Assembly: GCF_005795905.1 (NCBI RefSeq)
Contig: NZ_VAWE01000001.1
Coordinates: 2,204,501 to 2,268,500, forward strand
Origin: Streptomyces marianii
GTDB lineage: Bacteria; Actinomycetota; Actinomycetes; Streptomycetales; Streptomycetaceae
Length of the DNA stretch: 64,000 nucleotides
Direction of reading: 5' to 3'
Positions within the stretch are counted from its first letter, which is position 1, and every line of letters starts with the position of its first letter. Below are positions 59,312 to 64,000 of the stretch, piece after piece. The notes beneath the pieces are model-generated. The model had not been told where the DNA came from and searched no databases. It saw only the letters and a program-made list of their open reading frames with translations. The position numbers and the translations under genes are program-made.

Positions 59312-59629
59312 ATGTTCCGACCGAAGATCCCCACCATGCCGACCCCGACCGGCATCGTCACCCCGCCCGCCGTCGAGCCGACCGCGATCGTCCAGCACAC
59401 CCCGGCCCCCGTCCCGGGCTCTGTCGCCCCGGCGGCACCGGCCCGGCCCACGGTCCAGCTCACGCCCGGCACCGCGCTCGCCCTCGTCGGTGGCGGCACC
59501 GCCGTCGTCCTGGTCGTCGGCGCGGTCCTGGTCTCGATGCTCCTGGCGGTCGCCGTCACCGCGGCCTCGGTCGCCGTGTGCGCACTCGTCGTCCGCTCGC
59601 TCATCGCCTCCGAGCACAAGCGCCGCTGA
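59312..59629 (+). CDS. SpdD-like spread protein
   Basis: A 105-residue protein with a Pro-rich N-terminus (MFRPKIPTMPTPTGIVTPP) and a hydrophobic C-terminal half (LALVGGGTAVVLVVGAVLVS, MLLAVAVTAASVAVCALVVR), the layout of SpdD proteins of Streptomyces plasmids. Likely acts at septal membranes with TraSA. AGAAAGGAG ahead of the ATG supports the start. Confidence 0.8.
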   Translation: MFRPKIPTMPTPTGIVTPPAVEPTAIVQHTPAPVPGSVAPAAPARPTVQLTPGTALALVGGGTAVVLVVGAVLVSMLLAVAVTAASVAVCALVVRSLIASEHKRR

Positions 59630-59720
59630 CCGGCCCCCGGGGCGGTCTCAACCGCCAAGTCTCGCCCGCCCCGGAAGCCGTGCCCCAACCCATCGCAAAG
59701 GACAAGAAGGGACACTCATC

Positions 59721-59909
59721 ATGGCCCAGCCCACCACCACGCCCGCGCGGGTCTGCTCGAACTGCGACGGCTTCCCCACCGTCCGCGTCACCCTCGGCGG
59801 CCGCGACCGACACGGCAACCTGCGCACCATCACCGTCCACTGCCCGGCCTGCCACGGCACCGGCACCCGCCCCGCCCGCACCGCCCAGCTTGTTGGGGGC
59901 CGGGCATGA
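59721..59909 (+). CDS. Small zinc-ribbon-like protein
   Basis: A 62-residue protein with two CxxC pairs, RVCSNCDGFPT and VHCPACHGTGT, like half of a DnaJ-type zinc finger. Such small proteins are regularly found between spd genes and repSA. The role is unknown; binding DNA or another Spd protein is possible. The stop overlaps the next start by four bases. Confidence 0.75.
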   Translation: MAQPTTTPARVCSNCDGFPTVRVTLGGRDRHGNLRTITVHCPACHGTGTRPARTAQLVGGRA

Positions 59910-60136
59910 ACGACATCACCGTCACCGCGCACCTGACCCCCGACACCCGCACCCGCTTCGTCCTCTTCGCCGACCACGAGTTCGTGAACGTGCGTATCGG
60001 CGGCGGTCCCGTCGACGTCGTGCTCATCGCCCCCGCCGGCACCGCCGACGTCCTGCGTGCCATCTCCGCCGCCGCCGACCAGGCCGCCCGCGAACTCGAC
60101 GACCTGACCACCACACCCGCCGAGGAGAGCGCGTGA
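59906..60136 (+). CDS. Small hypothetical protein upstream of repSA
   Basis: A 76-residue soluble protein, MNDITVTAHLTPDTRTRFVL and FADHEFVNVRIGGGPVDVVL. No domain is recognised. Four-base overlaps on both sides (ATGA with the zinc-ribbon gene, GTGA with repSA) place it firmly in the operon, so it is translated in step with the replication protein. Confidence 0.7.
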   Translation: MNDITVTAHLTPDTRTRFVLFADHEFVNVRIGGGPVDVVLIAPAGTADVLRAISAAADQAARELDDLTTTPAEESA

Positions 60137-61509
60137 CGAACACCGCCACTGCGGCGGGCCTGGACCCGGCCACCCTGGACGATGTCCTCCGGGTGGCCGG
60201 GTCCCCCGGCTTCGACCGCTGGAAAGACCAGGTGCACCGCACCGGCGGCTGCTCCGACCCCATCCACCTGACCGGCTGGACCCTCGCCAAAGACAAGACC
60301 ACCGGCGAGACGCTGCGCCGCTACTCCACCGAGCACGAGCCGGACGGACGACTCCGCGTCGCCTGCGGCAACCGCCGCGCCTCCCGCTGCCCCACCTGCG
60401 CCTACACCTACGCCGGAGACACCTACCACCTCATCCGCGCGGGCCTGTCCGGAGACGAGTCCAAGGACATCCCGGCGACCGTCCGGGATCACCCCCGCGT
60501 CTTCGCCACCCTCACCGCGCCCTCGTTCGGCCCCGTGCACAACCGGCCCGACCGTGGCGTCTGCCGCTGCGGCACCCGCCACCCCGAAGACGACCCCGCC
60601 CTGGGCACCGCCCTCGACCCGGCCACCTACGACTACGCGGGCACGGTCCTGTTCAACAACCACGCCGGGCAACTCTGGCAGCGCTTCACCACCCGGCTCC
60701 GCCGTGAGATCGCCGCCCGCGCCGGACTCACCCAACGCGAACTCAAAGACGTGCTGCGGGTCTCCTACGGCAAGGTCGCCGAGTTCCAGAAGCGCGGGGC
60801 GATCCACTTCCATGCCGTGATCCGCCTCGACGGACCGGACGGCCCCGACTCGGCGCCGCCCTCCTGGGCCACCGTGCAGCTGCTCACCGACTCCATCCGC
60901 GCCGCCGTCGCCCACTCCTACACCTCGATCACCGTCCCGGCCGCCGGAGACCAGCCGTGCCGGCCTTTCCGCTGGGGCTCCCAGCTCGACATCCGCCCCG
61001 TCAAAGCCTTCGGCGATGGGACCGACATCACTGAACAGGCTGTCGCCTCCTACGTCGCCAAGTACGCCACCAAGGCGGCCGAGTCGACGGGCAGCCTGGA
61101 CCGCCGGATCGGGAACCGGGAGGTGCTCGACCTCCTGGACCTGCCCGACCACGCCCGCCGTCTCATCGAAGCCTGCCTCGACCTCGCCCCCCTCTATCCG
61201 GACCGCAAGCTGGGCGCCTGGGCTCACATGCTCGGCTTCCGCGGCCACTTCTCCACCAAGTCCCGCCGCTACTCCACCACCCTCGGAGCCCTGCGTCAGA
61301 TCCGCGCCGACTACCGCGCCGCCCAGGAACACGACGCTCTCGGCGACCCGGACACCGTCCTCGTCCTCGCCTCCTGGGAGTACGCCGGGCACGGCCACAC
61401 CCCCGGCGAATCCGCCCTCGCCGCCACCATCGCCCGCGACATCCAACTCAACCGCGAAACCGCCCGCGAAGCCCTACGCGACCAACTCGCCGACGAAAGG
61501 GAGTGCTGA
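60133..61509 (+). CDS. repSA: RepSA-type replication initiator (rolling circle)
   Basis: A 458-residue protein starting at GTG 60133, coupled to the preceding gene. The HUH motif of rolling-circle initiators is in GAIHFHAVIRLDG near residue 228, and the catalytic tyrosine segment in SYVAKYATKAAES near residue 310. A zinc-ribbon-like part (CGNRRASRCPTCAYTYAGDT) precedes them. It would nick the element's double-strand origin after excision and start replication. The length and motifs fit the RepSA/RepRB class of pSAM2-like elements. Confidence 0.92.
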   Translation: MTNTATAAGLDPATLDDVLRVAGSPGFDRWKDQVHRTGGCSDPIHLTGWTLAKDKTTGETLRRYSTEHEPDGRLRVACGNRRASRCPTCAYTYAGDTYHLIRAGLSGDESKDIPATVRDHPRVFATLTAPSFGPVHNRPDRGVCRCGTRHPEDDPALGTALDPATYDYAGTVLFNNHAGQLWQRFTTRLRREIAARAGLTQRELKDVLRVSYGKVAEFQKRGAIHFHAVIRLDGPDGPDSAPPSWATVQLLTDSIRAAVAHSYTSITVPAAGDQPCRPFRWGSQLDIRPVKAFGDGTDITEQAVASYVAKYATKAAESTGSLDRRIGNREVLDLLDLPDHARRLIEACLDLAPLYPDRKLGAWAHMLGFRGHFSTKSRRYSTTLGALRQIRADYRAAQEHDALGDPDTVLVLASWEYAGHGHTPGESALAATIARDIQLNRETAREALRDQLADEREC

Positions 61510-61511
61510 CC

Positions 61512-61709
61512 ATGGCCTCAGAGCTGCCGAACCGGTTCCTGACCCCTGAGGACCTGGTCGAGATGTTCGAGCTGCCCAGCGTCGAGACGGTCTACCAGTG
61601 GCGCCGCAAGCGCACCGGCCCCCGCGGCTTCCGCGTCGGCCGGCACCTCCGCTTCGACCCCATCGACGTACGGACCTGGGTCGACTCCCAGATCGGGGAA
61701 GCTGCCTGA
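61512..61709 (+). CDS. xis: Excisionase (Xis), MerR-like helix-turn-helix
   Basis: A 65-residue protein, FLTPEDLVEMFELPSVETVY then QWRRKRTGPRGFRVGRHLRF, a winged helix-turn-helix of the excisionase class. It bends the att arms so that the integrase excises the element. ATG 61512 is chosen over GTG 61503 because AAAGGGA lies well placed for it. It ends on the integrase start. Confidence 0.92.
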   Translation: MASELPNRFLTPEDLVEMFELPSVETVYQWRRKRTGPRGFRVGRHLRFDPIDVRTWVDSQIGEAA

Positions 61710-62971
61710 TGGCCGGACACATCCAAGACCGCTGGTACCGGGCAGAGGTCGGACCGGACGGCAAGACCTGCAAGGTCAAGACCGACCGCCACGGTTCGGG
61801 ACTGCGCTACCGGGCCCGGTACGTCGGCCCGGACGGAACCGAGAAGTCCAAGAGCTTCCCGGATCGGCACAAGCGGCTCGCCGAGCAGTGGCTGACCGAG
61901 ATCGCCTCGGACATGTCCCGCGGTCGCTACATCGATCCGCGCGCAGCTCGGATCACCTTCAAGAGCTACGCCGAGAAGTGGCTCAAGACGCACGGCATCG
62001 ACCCGGCCAGTCAGGTCGTGGTCGAGCAGCGGTTACGCCTGCACGCGTTCCGACTGATCGGCTCTCGCCCCTTGGATTCATTCCGCCCGGAACACATCCG
62101 GGGCTTGGTGAGCGCGCTGGAGAGCGACCCGGCCGTGAGTGGCGGCTATGCGAAAAACATCTACGGCGACGTACGGGCGGTACTCAGTGCGGCGGTTGAC
62201 GATGGGTTGCTGCCCCGCAATCCGTGCTCCGCGAAGTCCGTCCGCCCGCCGGCCGCCGAGCAACGCCGTGTTGTGCCGTGGCTGCCTGCCCAGGTTCAGG
62301 CGGTGCGTGCGGCACTCCCCCAGCGCTACCGGCCCATGGCGGACGTGGGCGCCGGGTGCGGGCTCCGTCAGGGCGAGATCGTGGGACTGGCGGAGGATGC
62401 GCTCGACTTCGACGGCGGCATCATCCGGGTCGTCCGGCAGGTGAAGCTGATCCGGGGCAAGGCCGTGTTCGCTCCTCCGAAGTGCAACAAGGAGCGGGAC
62501 GTACCATTGCCGCCGTCGGTTGCCGAGGCTCTGCGGGCCCACATGGACGCCTTCAAGCCGGTGGAGATCACCTTGCCCTGGCGCAAGCCGGACGGCCCGA
62601 AGGTGTCTGCTCGCCTTCTGTTCACAAACACCGCGAGCGGTCTCGTCTGGCGCAGCAACTTCAACATCCAGGAGTGGAAACCCGCTCTCGCGGAGGCTGG
62701 CCTGATCGCGGAAGCCGGTGATGACGGCAAGTACCCGTCGGCTCGCGAGCACGGCATGCACGCGCTGAGGCACTTCTACGCCTCGGTACTGCTGGACGCC
62801 GGGGAGAGCATCAAGGCCGTGAGCGAGTACCTGGGGCACGCCGACCCCGGGCTGACGCTGCGGGTGTACGCGCACCTGATGCCGTCGAGCCAGGAGCGTA
62901 CGAGGAAGGCCGTGGATCGGGTGCTCCTCCCGGCCCCGCGCGAGCCTGACGGCCCAGAGACGGCCCAGTGA
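61709..62971 (+). CDS. int: Tyrosine recombinase (integrase) of the AICE
   Basis: A 420-residue site-specific recombinase. The N-terminal AP2-like arm-binding part and the SAM-like core-binding domain (ITFKSYAEKWLKTHGIDPAS) precede the catalytic domain. The active-site residues are the arginine in GCGLRQGEIVGL, HALRHFYASVLLD (H-x-x-R), GHADPGLTL and the nucleophile in RVYAHLMPS. Its last codons contain the paired GACGGCCCAG arm repeats. The start overlaps the xis stop by one base. A terminator hairpin and attR follow. Confidence 0.95.
   Translation: MAGHIQDRWYRAEVGPDGKTCKVKTDRHGSGLRYRARYVGPDGTEKSKSFPDRHKRLAEQWLTEIASDMSRGRYIDPRAARITFKSYAEKWLKTHGIDPASQVVVEQRLRLHAFRLIGSRPLDSFRPEHIRGLVSALESDPAVSGGYAKNIYGDVRAVLSAAVDDGLLPRNPCSAKSVRPPAAEQRRVVPWLPAQVQAVRAALPQRYRPMADVGAGCGLRQGEIVGLAEDALDFDGGIIRVVRQVKLIRGKAVFAPPKCNKERDVPLPPSVAEALRAHMDAFKPVEITLPWRKPDGPKVSARLLFTNTASGLVWRSNFNIQEWKPALAEAGLIAEAGDDGKYPSAREHGMHALRHFYASVLLDAGESIKAVSEYLGHADPGLTLRVYAHLMPSSQERTRKAVDRVLLPAPREPDGPETAQ
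62948..62968. repeat. Paired GACGGCCCAG, candidate integrase arm site (right)
   Basis: Copies start at 62948 and 62959, 11 bases apart, inside the last codons of int, 70 bases before the att core. Mirrors the left arm pair. Confidence 0.6.
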
Positions 62972-62981
62972 CCCGCACCAG

Positions 62982-63016
62982 GCCCCCTATCCGCGCCAAA
63001 CGCGCTGGTAGGGGGC
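62982..63016 (+). terminator. Terminator after int
   Basis: GCCCCCTA pairs with TAGGGGGC, with an inner CGCG-CGCG pairing, then TTAT. It stops the element's operon just before attR. Confidence 0.75.
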
Positions 63017-63058
63017 TTATCGCTGCCCGCTGACCGCCAGTTCTCCGGGCTTAGGCAT
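63017..63058 (-). CDS. Orphan 13-codon rlmN leader ORF created by integration
   Basis: Reading leftward from the displaced rlmN start in attR gives MPKPGEL, as in rlmN, then AVSGQR and TAA in element DNA. The native rlmN upstream region should still drive it. It is a by-product of integration and is not expected to have a function, though it reports whether that promoter is active. Confidence 0.6.
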   Translation of the reverse strand: MPKPGELAVSGQR

Positions 63059-63080
63059 GGCCGTACCAGTGTCGCAGATC
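63039..63080. repeat. attR, 42-bp core
   Basis: Identical to 49678-49719 over 42 bases; the flanking bases differ at both ends, which sets the core limits. Confidence 0.93.
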
Positions 63081-63248
63081 GAATCGTGTGACCTGCGGCG
63101 GTAGCTCGCTACGACTGTCGTCAGTGGTCACCACCGGTCGCTGCCGAGCAGCCTCGGACGGCCCAGATACTGCCCAGCGGGGGGAACTCGCCGCCTACCA
63201 GCCACTCATCGAGCCGGACCTTGACCTGGTGGTTGTGGGCGGCGTCCC
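63081..63248. repeat. Remnant of a related element's left end outside attR
   Basis: Without gaps this stretch matches 49720-49887 in about 131 of 168 positions by hand count. It includes one intact and one degenerate arm repeat (63157 and 63168) with the same 11-base spacing, and the last 15 or so codons of an S1-domain gene like that at 49823. Similarity stops abruptly near 63240. Confidence 0.75.
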
Positions 63249-63955
63249 CCCGCGGGGTCGGCATCCTGGGCGAGGTGGCGCAGGGCGCGCATCACCGTGT
63301 CCGCCTCCTCGCCGTGCAATTCCCGGCTGGGTCCCTCGAGGGCGGCACCCCGGGCGGCGATGTCACGCAGGGCCCGCAGCGCGGTGTCCGCCTCCCCGAC
63401 CTGCAGTCGCCGGCTGGGCACCGCTGCCTGGAGATCGCTCCCCATGGCAACGGAGATCGCTTCCCGGGCCGGGAGGAACGCGACCGGGGCCGAGTACGCG
63501 GCCAGGTCGTTCACTCGGACCAGGCGCAGCTCGCCGGGTTCCGTCTCGGAGCCGGACAGGACCACTTCGGTGTTCTCGACACGGCCCCGGGCGACCCAGT
63601 AAGGGCTGCTGCCGTTCCGCCAGAGTTCGAACGTCACCGGTTTCCCCTCTGCGGTGATGGTGATGGGTTCGGAGGCCGGCAGGCCGTCAGGAAGTCCCTC
63701 AACGGGGTGGCAGTAGTCCTCCAAGGCGTCCTCCAGGGCCTCGCCGGCCTTTGCGCTGCCGGAGGAGGCGCTGAAGACCATGACGTGCTCGACCTGTGGG
63801 TCACAGGACGCCGAGCCGAACCACAGGCACACATGAATGTCGCCGGTGACTTGGTTGCCGCCGCCACCCATGAACTGCCGTGATTCCGGCCAGTCGGCAT
63901 CAACTGCGACGGCCCTGAAGCCATCTGCCGAATCAGGGGTGCCTTGATCGTTCAC
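63206..63955 (-). CDS. Hypothetical protein with possible truncated C-terminus
   Basis: About 249 residues starting at GTG 63955, with AGGAG five bases away. The middle part (ITITAEGKPVTFELWRNGSS) looks like a globular beta-rich domain; two related helical segments follow, GEADTALRALRDIAARG and GEEADTVMRALRHLAQD. The last codons (PQPPGQGPAR) are read out of frame through the remnant of an S1 gene, so the original C-terminus was probably cut off by an earlier insertion. No family is recognised. Confidence 0.65.
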   Translation of the reverse strand: MNDQGTPDSADGFRAVAVDADWPESRQFMGGGGNQVTGDIHVCLWFGSASCDPQVEHVMVFSASSGSAKAGEALEDALEDYCHPVEGLPDGLPASEPITITAEGKPVTFELWRNGSSPYWVARGRVENTEVVLSGSETEPGELRLVRVNDLAAYSAPVAFLPAREAISVAMGSDLQAAVPSRRLQVGEADTALRALRDIAARGAALEGPSRELHGEEADTVMRALRHLAQDADPAGGRRPQPPGQGPAR

Positions 63956-64000
63956 GGGATCTCCTTGTGCTCGTCCGTGATCAGGCATCGTGCCATCACG

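Larger units (their letters stand above)
49678..63080 (+). mobile_element. pSAM2-type actinomycete integrative and conjugative element (AICE), about 13.4 kb
   Basis: Bounded by a perfect 42-bp direct repeat (49678-49719 and 63039-63080). Inside, in order from the right end: tyrosine integrase, Xis, RepSA-type replication protein, small spread genes, FtsK-like TraSA, SCO3933-type regulator, GntR repressor, XRE/TPR regulator and a Nudix protein. This is the pSAM2 plan: integration, rolling-circle replication and single-protein double-strand DNA transfer. The left 4 kb is cargo. Unlike most AICEs, which use tRNA genes, the target is the 5' end of rlmN. Confidence 0.93.

Noticed and set aside
59200..60132. 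N-terminal extension of the replication protein to 769 residues
   Set aside because: The upstream part overlaps four conserved small spread genes in another frame; the coupled GTG at 60133 gives the normal RepSA length.

Overview
The window is very GC-rich with strongly biased third codon positions. It carries mycothiol-type redox, futalosine-pathway and DUF574 methyltransferase genes plus a pSAM2-type integrative element. Together these point to a Streptomyces chromosome. From memory, the order proS - ispG - M50 protease - dxr - acyl-CoA dehydrogenase - gabT - polyamine ABC operon - Lrp - aminotransferase - rlmN resembles the conserved chromosomal core of S. coelicolor; I could not check this.

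Layout. 1-8.2 kb is core metabolism on the minus strand: the 5' part of proS, two GNAT acetyltransferases, then ispG and dxr of the MEP isoprenoid pathway flanking an RseP-like site-2 protease, and an acyl-CoA dehydrogenase. 8.5-18.7 kb holds regulators and transporters: LysR, an Rv2466c-like thioredoxin-fold protein, two EamA exporters, an aldehyde dehydrogenase, a PucR regulator and a membrane-anchored coupling-type ATPase. 19.2-38.7 kb is rich in polyamine/GABA catabolism: gabT, an FAD amine oxidase, a complete PotABCD-like importer, two aminobutyraldehyde-type dehydrogenases, an Lrp regulator and a class III aminotransferase. Housekeeping genes lie between them (adenosine/aminodeoxyfutalosine deaminase, GDPD, DUF574 methyltransferase, DUF1304 with its TetR). 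38.9-46.1 kb carries an ABC pair, a decayed LOG-family gene and a thiamine ABC operon under a TPP riboswitch.

46.2-63.1 kb is a mobile-element landing zone. An IS5-family element (46239-47335) lies just upstream of the TPP riboswitch. An IS481-family element (47524-48589, duplicated target ACTAGC) sits in the stop codon of rlmN. A 13.4-kb pSAM2-type actinomycete integrative and conjugative element (AICE, 49678-63080) sits in the first codons of the same gene. A perfect 42-bp direct repeat bounds the AICE, and it carries int, xis, RepSA, Spd-type spread genes, a TraSA FtsK-like translocase, a GntR repressor with three operators, an XRE/TPR regulator and a Nudix protein resembling the pSAM2 immunity factor Pif. 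Its left part holds cargo, including a low-GC, TTA-containing two-gene unit (a soluble unknown protein plus a four-helix membrane protein) that I regard as the best candidate for an undescribed defence or exclusion system.

The integration site is the most informative structure. The att core supplies codons 1-6 of rlmN and about 20 bp upstream, so rlmN stays intact but reads from element-borne upstream DNA. The displaced native start now heads a 13-codon orphan ORF at attR. Sequence beyond attR is about 78% identical to the element's left end by hand count, which suggests the ghost of an earlier related element. Paired GACGGCCCAG repeats on both arms look like integrase arm sites.
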